Source of the DNA: Pseudonocardia thermophila
GTDB lineage: Bacteria; Actinomycetota; Actinomycetes; Mycobacteriales; Pseudonocardiaceae
DNA: 57,748 nt
Assembly: GCF_900142365.1 (NCBI RefSeq)
Contig: NZ_FRAP01000030.1
Coordinates: 1 to 57,748 of the forward strand
Reading direction: 5' to 3'
The position numbers were made by a program, and so were the translations under genes. Under the pieces are notes generated by a model. The model did not search any database, had not been told where the DNA came from, and worked only from the letters and a program-made list of their open reading frames with translations. Position 1 is the stretch's first letter. Every line of letters begins with the position of its first letter. Of this stretch, positions 8,567-16,323 are shown one piece after another.

Positions 8567-9742
8567 ATGACGTCGACCCGGATCGCATCCCCCGTTCCCG
8601 ACGCGTGCCTGGTCGACCGGCCTGCGGTCGAACCGGCGCGCAGCCTGGCCGGCTCGTGGACGCGCCTGCGGACCTGGTGCCCCGGCCGGCACGGCCTCGG
8701 CGAGGAGGACTTCCACGTCGTCACCGATCCCGCCGACGTCGAACGGGTCGTCCGCGACTGGGAGACGTTCCCGTCCGTGCCGCCGCTGCCGGTGGCGTCG
8801 GTGTGTCCAGTGCTGCCCGTGGTGAACGAGGTGGACCAGTGGTGCCGGGTGTTCGCCGGTCTCGTCGAGGATCAGCCGGTCGTGGACGTCGACGCGTGGG
8901 TGAGCCGAGCCCGGAGCGTGGCGAACCAGCTGATCGACGGACTCGTCGCCCGGCGCGAGTGCGACGTCAGCCGCGACTTCGTCCGGCCCTACCTCGGTGC
9001 CACCCTGTTCGGGCTGCTGCTCGACGCCGCGGACGACGAGGTCGAACCGCTCGCTACCGCGGCGTCCGCCGTGGCCGCGGGGTACCCGGATCGGGTGGCT
9101 GCCTGGGCCGAGCTGACGTCGTGGTTGCGCGCCGTCGTCGACGCACCGCCCGTCCGGTCGGTCCGCGGTGACGGTCTGCGGCTACGGGCCGCTCGGTTCG
9201 GCGGGCCGGGAGCGTGGGGCGGTATCGTCGACGCCCTGCAGCTGCTCGTGCTGGCGTGGATGGAGACGCTCGGCGACGCGCTGAGCCACATGCTCTACCA
9301 GCTGAGCCGGTGTGCGGACGTGCTGACGGAGCTGCGGCGGCGACCCGAGCTCGTCCCCGTCGTGGTCGACCGGCTGTTGGAGATCGACACGGCGACGGTG
9401 TCGGTGGCGCGCTTCGTCGCCCGGGAGGTGGAGCTCGGCGGACGGCGGCTCGCGCCGGGTGACCGCGTTCTGGCGCATCTGCGGGTCGCTGATCAGGATG
9501 TCGAACCGTTCCGCTTGGCGGATGCCGGTGCGTCCCGGGGTTCGGCCACCGCCGCTCTGGCCGTGCACCGGTGCATCCGGCCGGTCGTGGCCCGGCTGAA
9601 TCTGCACATCGCTCTCAGCGTCGTTGTGAGCCGTGTTTCCGAGCTGCGTGTCGAGGTCGCCGATCCCGCGTTCTTCTACTCCTGCAGGCGTGCGGCCTTT
9701 CCGATGCCGGCCGTCGTCTCCGGAATTCCGGTCGACGCCTGA
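8567..9742 (+). CDS. Degenerate cytochrome P450-like protein
   Basis: 391 aa, normal P450 length. The overall layout matches bacterial CYPs: the K-helix/beta region (VVVDRLLEIDTATVSVARFV...VELGGRRLAPGDRV) and the helix after the heme loop (RCIRPVVARLNLHIAL) can be aligned. However, the ExxR motif reads DxxE, the I-helix A/GGxxT motif is absent (QLLVLAWMETLGDALS), and the FxxGxHxCxG heme loop has lost its Phe and Gly residues, keeping only a Cys after His-Arg. It is therefore probably not an active monooxygenase. It may be a structural partner, as P450 homologues such as EryCII/DesVIII are for glycosyltransferases, or be decaying. ATG 8567 follows GAGGTAGGTGG. It sits upstream of an intact P450. 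Confidence 0.68.
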   Translation: MTSTRIASPVPDACLVDRPAVEPARSLAGSWTRLRTWCPGRHGLGEEDFHVVTDPADVERVVRDWETFPSVPPLPVASVCPVLPVVNEVDQWCRVFAGLVEDQPVVDVDAWVSRARSVANQLIDGLVARRECDVSRDFVRPYLGATLFGLLLDAADDEVEPLATAASAVAAGYPDRVAAWAELTSWLRAVVDAPPVRSVRGDGLRLRAARFGGPGAWGGIVDALQLLVLAWMETLGDALSHMLYQLSRCADVLTELRRRPELVPVVVDRLLEIDTATVSVARFVAREVELGGRRLAPGDRVLAHLRVADQDVEPFRLADAGASRGSATAALAVHRCIRPVVARLNLHIALSVVVSRVSELRVEVADPAFFYSCRRAAFPMPAVVSGIPVDA

Positions 9743-9748
9743 CGGGCA

Positions 9749-9828
9749 TTGACACGGCTCTTTCCGGGGTTAGGATCTCCGTATTCATTCGGAACGTGTG
9801 TTCTGCTAAACGGAACACATGGGTGTCC
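9749..9828 (+). promoter_or_regulatory. Promoter and two GGAACR operator sites upstream of the P450/SDR unit
   Basis: TTGACA (9749-9754), a 16-base spacer and TAGGAT (9771-9776) are near consensus. Downstream lie GGAACGTGTGTTC (9791-9803) and a looser GGAACA-N6-TGTCC (9812-9826). The promoter-then-palindrome layout is the same as at 4.1 and 5.1 kb, supporting a small regulon. Confidence 0.55.
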
Positions 9829-9910
9829 TTCCTGTTACCTGGACGGGCTGACGAGGTCAGTGGACGCTGCCCGCGCCGGGAGTCCTGATCAACGGAAAGC
9901 GAGTGGCCAC

Positions 9911-11107
9911 ATGGGTGTCGTCACCTCCGATGTCGACCTGAGTGCGGCGCGGTTCGCGCAAGGCATACCGTTCGAGACGTTCGCAGAACTGCGCCGGTCC
10001 GCTCCGGTGTACTGGTACGAACCGGATCGGTACTGGGTGGTGACCTCCTACGAGCTCGTCCGGTCGATCAACCGCGACGCGACGGTGTTCTCGAACACGC
10101 AGGGAACGACCGGTGCGGCACTGCGGCAGGAGGAGGGCGACGAGCCGCTCGGTGTCCGGACGATCCTGACGATGGACCCGCCCCAGCACACCGTGTACCG
10201 CAAGATGGCGGCGCGCTCGTTCAGCCGCTCCGCGGTGCGGTCGTGGGAACCGCTGATCAGGAGGACGGCGAAGGAGCTGCTCTCCGGGTTCGCCGAGCGC
10301 GGTGGTGGCGACTGGGGCACCGAGGTCGCCGCGCCGTTCCCGTTCCGGGTCATGGCCGAGCTGATGGGCATCCCGCGCGAGCACGAGGAGGAGGTGCTCA
10401 AGCGGGTCGAGACCCAGGTGATCGGCGATCCGGTGAAGGGCTGGTCCGCTGAGAAGGCGCAGCAAGCCGTCGCCGAGGCCGACGAGTACGCCGGCTGGCT
10501 CCTCGAGGAGCACCGCAAGCACCCGCGGGGCGGCGATCTCATCGACCATCTGATGGAGGCGCGGATCGACGGGAAGCCGCTGACCGAAGCCGAGCTGCGG
10601 GCCTGGGTGAACCTGTACATCGGGGCCGGCGGCGAGACGACGAAGTACCTCATCGCGCACGGGCTGCTCTGCCTGCTGGAGAACCCCGAGGCCCGGCGCG
10701 CCGTTCAGGAGGGGTGCAACCTCGATCCGGTCGTCGAGGAGATGCTCCGCTACACCACGCCGGTGATGCACCACTCGCGGTGGGCGATGGAGACGGTGGA
10801 GGTCAACGGGCAGGTCATCGAGGCGGGCCAGCGGGTCACCCTCTGGATGATCTCGGCCAACCGGGACGAGTCCGTCTTCGCGGACCCGGACAGGTTCGAC
10901 ATCACCCGAGCGCCGAACCACCACGACACCTTCGGCCCGACCGGCCCGCACTACTGCCTCGGTGCCGGCCTCGCGAGGCTGGAGGGCAAGGTGTTCTTCG
11001 AGGAGGCCAGGCCGTACCTCGACCGGATGGAGATCGCGGGGGACATCGTCCGCGGCACGAGCAACATCTTCAACGTGCTCGTGGCCAGCCCGGTCGCGGT
11101 GCGATGA
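9911..11107 (+). CDS. Cytochrome P450 monooxygenase
   Basis: 398 aa soluble bacterial P450. The I-helix oxygen-binding motif GAGGETT lies near residue 238, ExxR (EEMLR) near 276, and the heme loop FGPTGPHYCLG has the ligand Cys near residue 349. TMDPPQHTVYRKM and SANRDESVF are typical of CYP125/142/124-like actinobacterial enzymes acting on terpenoid or steroid-like substrates, but the subfamily cannot be fixed from sequence alone. It needs ferredoxin and reductase partners, none of which lies nearby. The start is ATG 9911. The stop overlaps the SDR start (ATGA). Confidence 0.93.
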   Translation: MGVVTSDVDLSAARFAQGIPFETFAELRRSAPVYWYEPDRYWVVTSYELVRSINRDATVFSNTQGTTGAALRQEEGDEPLGVRTILTMDPPQHTVYRKMAARSFSRSAVRSWEPLIRRTAKELLSGFAERGGGDWGTEVAAPFPFRVMAELMGIPREHEEEVLKRVETQVIGDPVKGWSAEKAQQAVAEADEYAGWLLEEHRKHPRGGDLIDHLMEARIDGKPLTEAELRAWVNLYIGAGGETTKYLIAHGLLCLLENPEARRAVQEGCNLDPVVEEMLRYTTPVMHHSRWAMETVEVNGQVIEAGQRVTLWMISANRDESVFADPDRFDITRAPNHHDTFGPTGPHYCLGAGLARLEGKVFFEEARPYLDRMEIAGDIVRGTSNIFNVLVASPVAVR

Positions 11108-11898
11108 GCGGCAGCACGGGCACCCTGCCGCGGCCGGGGGTGACGCTCGAGGGCAAGGTCGCGATCGTCACCGGTGGCGCGCGCGGGATGGGTGAGGCGC
11201 ACGTGCGCACGTTCCTGCACCTCGGGGCGCGCGTGGCCATCGCGGACGTCTTGCAGGACGAAGGGAAGTCGCTCGCCGACGAGCTGGGGCCGGCCGCGGC
11301 GTTCTTCGAGCTCGACGTGTCGGATCCGGCGCAGTGGGCGGAGGTCACCCGGGCGGTGGCCGAGCGCTGGGGCCCGGCGACCGTCCTGGTCAACAACGCC
11401 GGCGTGCCGGGGCCGAAGTGCAGCATCGCCGAGCTGGCCCCGGAGGACTACCTCCGAGTCGTCGCCGTCGATCAGCACGGCACGTTCTTCGGCATGCGCG
11501 CGGTCATCCCCGGCATGGTCGAGGCGGGCGGCGGCTCGATCGTCAACATCTCGTCGGTGGCCGGCTTCGCGCACGTTCGCCACGTGCCGAACGCGGCCTA
11601 CACCGCGGCGAAGGCGGCCGTGCGCGGGCTGACCCGCGCGGCTGCCATCGAGTACGGGCCCGCCGGGATCCGGGTCAACTGCGTGCTCCCGGGCCCGGTC
11701 GCCACACCGATGATGCTGCGCGGGACCCCCGAGGAGGCGCAGGAACGCGTCAGGCGGATCGGCGACTCGGTCCCGCTGCTGCGCTGCGCCGAGCCGTCGG
11801 AGGTCGCGCAGCTCGTCGCGTTCCTCGCCTCCGACGCCTCCGCTTACATCACCGGCGCCGACCACTTCATCGACGGGGGCCAGGCCGCCGGCTGGTGA
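11104..11898 (+). CDS. Short-chain dehydrogenase/reductase
   Basis: 264 aa classical SDR with TGGARGMG, Asp after beta-2 (IADVLQDEG, favouring NAD), NNAGVPGP, the catalytic Ser (ISSVAG), YTAAK and the terminal ITGADHFIDGG. Most similar in layout to 3-alpha/20-beta-hydroxysteroid dehydrogenase-type and cyclohexanol-type SDRs. It is coupled to the P450 by a 4-base overlap, so it probably oxidises the alcohol that the P450 forms. The unit ends at the hairpin at 11921. Confidence 0.92.
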   Translation: MSGSTGTLPRPGVTLEGKVAIVTGGARGMGEAHVRTFLHLGARVAIADVLQDEGKSLADELGPAAAFFELDVSDPAQWAEVTRAVAERWGPATVLVNNAGVPGPKCSIAELAPEDYLRVVAVDQHGTFFGMRAVIPGMVEAGGGSIVNISSVAGFAHVRHVPNAAYTAAKAAVRGLTRAAAIEYGPAGIRVNCVLPGPVATPMMLRGTPEEAQERVRRIGDSVPLLRCAEPSEVAQLVAFLASDASAYITGADHFIDGGQAAGW

Positions 11899-11920
11899 AC
11901 TCCTGCCGGCTCGTTCTGCT

Positions 11921-11959
11921 GGACGCCGGTCAATGAACATCGATCATTGACCGGCGTCC
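11921..11959. terminator. Perfect 16-bp inverted repeat (hairpin)
   Basis: Arms GGACGCCGGTCAATGA (11921-11936) and its exact complement (11944-11959) enclose a 7-base loop. It sits 22 bases after the SDR stop. There is no T-tract, as is usual for actinobacterial terminators, so a terminator is the best reading; an operator is possible. Confidence 0.55.
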
Positions 11960-12126
11960 ATCTGCGTCCTCGGCCCGGAATTCCCGGGAAGTGGCTCGCC
12001 GCCGATTCCGTCCCGGTGCTCTTGTTGCCCCGCCACAGTCCCTCCGCCGACCGTCGGGACTCGCCCACACGACGCGGAGGCCGCGGTGGGCCGACGCTGT
12101 TCCGGGAGATCCGGAAGGAGCGCGCG

Positions 12127-12779
12127 ATGAGGCGAGTGGTGGCCGGAACCCGGGCTGGCCACGCGGGAGGCAGCCGGCCGCATCCCGGTGGAGCACGGCG
12201 AGTTCACCGCGGTCTCGTTCCGCTCCGCCACGGACGGGATCGAGCACGTCGCGCTCGTGCTCGACGACGTGGACCAGCGCGGTGGGGACGACGAGCCGGT
12301 CCTCGTCCGCGTGCACTCGGAGTGCCTGACCGGCGACGTCGTCAGCTCGCGGCGCTGCGACTGCGGGGAGCAGCTCGACGCCGCGATGGCCCGGATCGGG
12401 GCCGCCGACCGCGGAGTGCTCGTCCACCTGCGCGGGCACGAGGGCCGCGGCGTCGGCCTCTCGCGCGAGCTGCGCGCCTACACACTGCAGGACACCGGCC
12501 TGGACATCGTCGAGCCGAACGTCGCCCAGGGCCTGCCGGTCGACCGGCGCGACCACGGCATCGGCGCGCAGATCCTCACCGAGCTCGGGTGCGCACCATC
12601 AGGCTGATGACGAACAACCCGGCCAAGTACCGCGGCTTGGCCGGGCACGGGGTGCGCATCGCCGGGCGGGAGCCGATCGTCGTGCCGCCGAACCCGGACA
12701 ACTGCACTACCTCCTGTCCACGTGCACGCGGACGGACCAGCGGCGGGGAGAGAGCGAGCTCGGCACCGTTGTGTCGTGA
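12127..12779 (+). pseudogene. ribA: GTP cyclohydrolase II, multiply frameshifted
   Basis: GTP cyclohydrolase II makes the first committed riboflavin intermediate. The family motifs are all here but in different frames. ATG 12127, with a GGAAGGAG site, opens one frame. The core from about 12150 to 12588 (RIPVEHGEF, VRVHSECLTGDV, the zinc Cys set SRRCDCG, LRGHEGRGVGL, LPVDRRDHGIGAQIL) lies in another. At 12587-12589 one G appears missing from a G-run, and the frame moves to VRTIRLMTNNPAKYRG. After NPDN (about 12703) a third shift leads to the likely natural stop at 12777. Either a decayed paralogue or several sequencing errors; decay is favoured because neighbouring genes read cleanly. A DHBP synthase half, often fused, is absent. 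Confidence 0.75.
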
Positions 12780-12951
12780 TCTCCGCTGGTCCGAACGCCG
12801 CACCGCCGACAGGCCTTGGTCCCGCCCCGGCCGGTGCGCACGGCCCTGGGCCGTCATCGCCGCCTCCCCGAGGCTGCTCGGACGGTCGAGGAGGGGTCAT
12901 GGACGCACATGTGGTGACGGGGTCCGGGCACGGGTTACCGGAGGCGGGGTC

Positions 12952-14361
12952 GTGACCGCGGCGACCGCCGGCAGTGTCCGGGTCAGCGCCCGGCTCGACA
13001 CGGAGCTGTCCCGGTGGCTGTGGTTGGTGAAGTGGCTGCTGGTGATCCCGCACGCGGTGGTGCTGGCGTTCCTGTGGGCGGGGTTCGTGGTGCTCAGCGT
13101 GGTCGCGCTGGTGGCCATCCTGATCACCGGGCACTATCCGCGCACGATCTTCGCCTACACGCTGGGCGTGCTGCGCTGGTCGTGGCGGGTCGCGTTCTAC
13201 ACGACGGGCGGGTTCGGCACCGATCGGTACCCGCCGTTCTCGATGGGGGAGCGGCCCGACTACCCGGCCACGCTGGACATCGCCTACCCGGCGCAGCTCT
13301 CCCGCGGGCTGGTGCTGGTGAAGTGGTGGCTGCTGGCGCTGCCGCACTACATCGTGCTCGGGTTCCTGCTCGGTGGCGGCTACCTCGCCACCCGGGCGCC
13401 GCAGGTGTGGGTCGGGGGCGGGCTGATCGCGCTGCTGGCCCTGTTCGCGGTGGTCGCGCTGCTGTTCACCGGCCGCTACCCGCGCGGGCTGTTCGACCTG
13501 GTGCTCGGCTTCGATCGCTGGGTGCTTCGGGTTGCGGCGTACGTGGCGCTGATGACCGACGAGTACCCGCCGTTCCGACTCGACCTGGGTGGCGAGGAGC
13601 CGGAGACGCTCGACATCGGCACCCCGCACCCGGCCGACGCCGAGGTGGTGGGGAACCCGTGGACGGGCGGCCGCACCGCGACCGTGGTGCTCGGCAGCGT
13701 GCTGATCCTGGGCGGCATCGGAGCGCTCGGCGGTGGAGCGGCGCTGACCTCTGCGGACTTCGGCCGCGACGTGGCCGGCTACGTCACCACGCCCACGTTC
13801 CGCGTGACCGGCACCGGGCACGCGCTGGTCGCCGAGCCGCTGCGGCTCGGCCCCCAGTCGAGCCGGCCGTCAGCGATCCTGGGCGACGTGCGGGTGCGGG
13901 CCGCTGCGGCGAGCCCGTCCGGGGTGTTCGTCGGGATCGCCCCGGCAGTCGCGGTGGCCGGCGCGCTCAACGGCGTCGCGCACGACGAGCTGATCGTGCC
14001 CGGCGGTTCGGACCGGCCGGCACCGCGCCCGGTCTTGGGCGGCGCCCCCGCCGCCTCGCCGGCTGAGCTCGTGCCGTGGACCGCGCAGGTGACCGGCCCC
14101 GGGACGCAGGAGCTGCAGTGGACCCCGGTCCCGGGGGACTGGGCCGTCGTCGTGATGAACGCGGACGGATCGCGGCCGGTCGTGGCCGATCTGTCGGTGG
14201 GCCTCACCGCCCCGGGCCTGGCGATGATCCAGACCGCGCTGTTCGTGGCCGGCTGCATCGCGCTGGTCGTCGGGATCGCGCTGGTCGCTGCGGCCCTCTA
14301 CGTGGCCGGACGCCAGCCCCGGCCGCTCTCGTCGAGCACGAGCGGACGGGAGCAGCCGTAG
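12952..14361 (+). CDS. DUF4389 multi-pass membrane protein
   Basis: 469 aa. Two DUF4389 repeats are visible: LVKWLLVIPHAVVLAFLW (residues about 25-42) with GHYPRTIF and YPPFS, and LVKWWLLALPHYIVLGFLL (about 123-141) with GRYPRGLFDL and YPPF. A large extracytoplasmic segment (about 250-415) and a final helix (MIQTALFVAGCIALVVG) follow. Function unknown; these proteins are common in actinobacterial envelopes. GTG 12952 follows GGAGG by 7 bases. The preceding 172 bases contain no gene. Its 3' end overlaps the convergent small zinc-ribbon gene by 64 bases. Confidence 0.77.
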   Translation: MTAATAGSVRVSARLDTELSRWLWLVKWLLVIPHAVVLAFLWAGFVVLSVVALVAILITGHYPRTIFAYTLGVLRWSWRVAFYTTGGFGTDRYPPFSMGERPDYPATLDIAYPAQLSRGLVLVKWWLLALPHYIVLGFLLGGGYLATRAPQVWVGGGLIALLALFAVVALLFTGRYPRGLFDLVLGFDRWVLRVAAYVALMTDEYPPFRLDLGGEEPETLDIGTPHPADAEVVGNPWTGGRTATVVLGSVLILGGIGALGGGAALTSADFGRDVAGYVTTPTFRVTGTGHALVAEPLRLGPQSSRPSAILGDVRVRAAAASPSGVFVGIAPAVAVAGALNGVAHDELIVPGGSDRPAPRPVLGGAPAASPAELVPWTAQVTGPGTQELQWTPVPGDWAVVVMNADGSRPVVADLSVGLTAPGLAMIQTALFVAGCIALVVGIALVAAALYVAGRQPRPLSSSTSGREQP

Positions 14362-14495
14362 GTGGCGTGCGCCACCTCCCAGGCACGCGCGAGGTTCTCG
14401 TGCGCGTCGACGACCTGAGCCCCGCAGCGCGGGCACTCACCGATCCACTTCATCTCGACCAATCCGCTCCGGTGGCGGTGCGGGCTGGCTCTCAT
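14298..14495 (-). CDS. Small zinc-ribbon-like protein
   Basis: 65 aa with MKWIGECPRCGAQVV and a later YGCSR, suggesting a CxxC metal knuckle with an unpaired third Cys. ATG 14495 has a good GGAGGTG site and overlaps (ATGA) a stop in the alternative frame of the upstream kinase remnant. Function unknown. Confidence 0.5.
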   Translation of the reverse strand: MRASPHRHRSGLVEMKWIGECPRCGAQVVDAHENLARAWEVAHATYGCSRPLVLDESGRGWRPAT

Positions 14496-14882
14496 CGGAG
14501 CACCTCCGTGGGCTCGAACGGACGCCGATCCTCCTCCGGGAACCGGGTCCGCGACAGGGCCTTGTGGCCCCAGCGGGAGCCGAACGGGGGCAGGGTCCGG
14601 GCGGGTGCGGAGCGCGAAGATCGCGGTGTGGATCTCGTTGGCGGCGTCGTCGAGGGCGGCGATCGCGCGCCGCAGCTGGCGCGCGACGGCCGGGTCCTCC
14701 GTGCGGTGGGCCAGCCCGTGTAGGAACAGACCCGCGGCGAAGAGCCCCTCCATGACGTGTTCGTGCAGGTCACGGGCGATCACGGGGACCATCGCCCGGT
14801 CTCGCGCTTGCTCGCGATCCACCCCTGTCCGCCCTCTCCGGCGCCGAGGCCGTGCCGGACGGCCCTCCCATCGGTCCGACAC
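14492..14882 (-). pseudogene. Remnant of a DevS/DosT-type sensor histidine kinase
   Basis: A stretch reading ARDLHEHVMEGLFAAGLFL and then LRRAIAALDDAANEIHTAIFAL matches the HisKA_3 dimerisation helix of DevS-like kinases. No sensor domain lies upstream and no ATPase domain follows. Beyond FALR the open frame becomes Pro/Gly-rich, while another frame continues to a stop at 14492 that overlaps the next gene's start, so a frameshift or deletion is likely. Confidence 0.42.
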
Positions 14883-16007
14883 GGCCTCGGCAATCCACTT
14901 CCGCCCGGCGGAGTGGCCTCAAGGTGGTGGGTGCGGCCTGCGTGGCTGCCGTGCGGCCGGGGGTGGTGCGGGGCCTCGGTTGCCGGTGCACATGAGCGTC
15001 GATCTCCCGTCCGAGCCGGCGCGAGCCGGCGTCGACTGAGCGAGTGCTGGCCGCCCGGGACTGGAGCGGGCCGCCATCTTCACCACGGGCTCGGGTACGG
15101 GGCAAGGACCGATCGTGTAGCGGCGGTGGGTTGCGCACGGGTTCGGCCGTTCGCTGCAGCCGCTGTCGGTCGTACGCCGGAACGGGCTGGTGGACTCGGC
15201 CTCCTCGATCCACGGCACGGGCGCCGTGGCGGCGACCCCTCGACACCCGGTCGGCGACGTCCGCGTGGTTGACCTGACGAGCGGCCGACAGGCCTGCGTG
15301 AACAACCGGCGGTCGACGCCGCCGGGATGATGCTCGCGAACCCGCGCAGTGAGCGCGCGCCCTATCCCGCTGCGGCTGCGAGCAGACGATCGTCTTGCTG
15401 AACCTGCTCCGCACCGCGCCCGGCCCTGCCGCCGTCCGCGTGCCGGACAGTCCTAGCCGCCGTCGCCACCGTCGCCGTGCTGGCCGCTGCACCGACCAGC
15501 GGCTCACCGCCGTCGCGCAACCGTTGCCGACCAGATCAACACCGACCAGATCAACACCGATCCGATCAACCGGCTCGATCATGCGCGGCGCCACGCAGCC
15601 GCGGCGCGGCGGGCAGAACGACCGCCGGGCCGGCACCAGCGGGCTGATGCACCCGGGGGTGTCCCCGTCACTCCGGATGCCGCGGTGGAGGATGCCGGAA
15701 GTCCCGGGTCCTCCGGGACGGTCGGCCGTGTGCGTGAGGCACCTGTCCGGACGACGGTTGACCGGTGCCGTCGTTCATCGGCGGCGTGGGGGATACCGCG
15801 GGGCGGGAGCCGGCTGGGGGCACACGGCCGGGGCCCCGGCTCCGACGTCTGGGACCACGGCGTCGGGGACCGCGGAAATCGCCGGGTGCGCTCCAGCCGC
15901 CGAACCGGCTCGCTCGCTGTGCCGTCGGCCGACATGGTCTTCCTCGGCGTTGGTGTCCACCGCGCCCTCCGACGCGCACGAGCCGCCGCGCGAGCTGAGG
16001 AGGACCT
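14883..16007. other. Stretch without a convincing gene
   Basis: Open frames exist on both strands, but none keeps a protein-like composition or a recognisable motif; most are Arg/Pro/Ala-rich shadows. A short direct repeat of about 15 bases (around GACCAGATCAACACC) occurs two to three times near 15529-15573. The last 100 bases run into the ribosome site of the next gene. Decayed coding sequence is possible. Confidence 0.4.
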
Positions 16008-16322
16008 GTGCGCAACCGTGGACCCGGCCCCACGCGGCCACCCGACCACCCCGTCCCCGCGCGGGGACGGGTGTTCGTCGACGACACCGGGAGACGCCGG
16101 CGGCGCGTCCACGGCGCCGGGATCGCGATCGGCGTCGCGTGCATCGGGTACGTCGCCGGTGTCGTGTTCTGCATGACCCAGACCAGCGCCGGCGTGCTCC
16201 CGGCCGTCCCGGCCGCTGGGAACAGGGTCGTCGCCGGCCTGCCGCTGCCGGTTGAGCCACCCGGGATCCTCGAGCGGACTGCCGTCCCGGAGCCGTCGAC
16301 GAGCCCGGCCCGGGGCGGCTGA
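16008..16322 (+). CDS. Small single-pass membrane protein
   Basis: 104 aa. A basic, Pro-rich N-terminus is followed by one hydrophobic segment (residues about 36-55, GAGIAIGVACIGYVAGVVF) and a Pro-rich exterior tail. GTG 16008 follows GAGGAGGACCT. It ends one base before the deacetylase/glycosyltransferase start, so it is probably a small partner in that envelope operon. No known family recognised. Confidence 0.5.
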   Translation: MRNRGPGPTRPPDHPVPARGRVFVDDTGRRRRRVHGAGIAIGVACIGYVAGVVFCMTQTSAGVLPAVPAAGNRVVAGLPLPVEPPGILERTAVPEPSTSPARGG

Positions 16323-16323
16323 G

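Noticed and set aside
12188..12607. Stand-alone intact GTP cyclohydrolase II
   Set aside because: This frame stops before the NNPAKY segment, which continues in another frame, so the gene is broken.
14770..15636. 288-codon leftward open frame
   Set aside because: No protein-like pattern, Arg-rich, no ribosome site; treated as non-coding or decayed.
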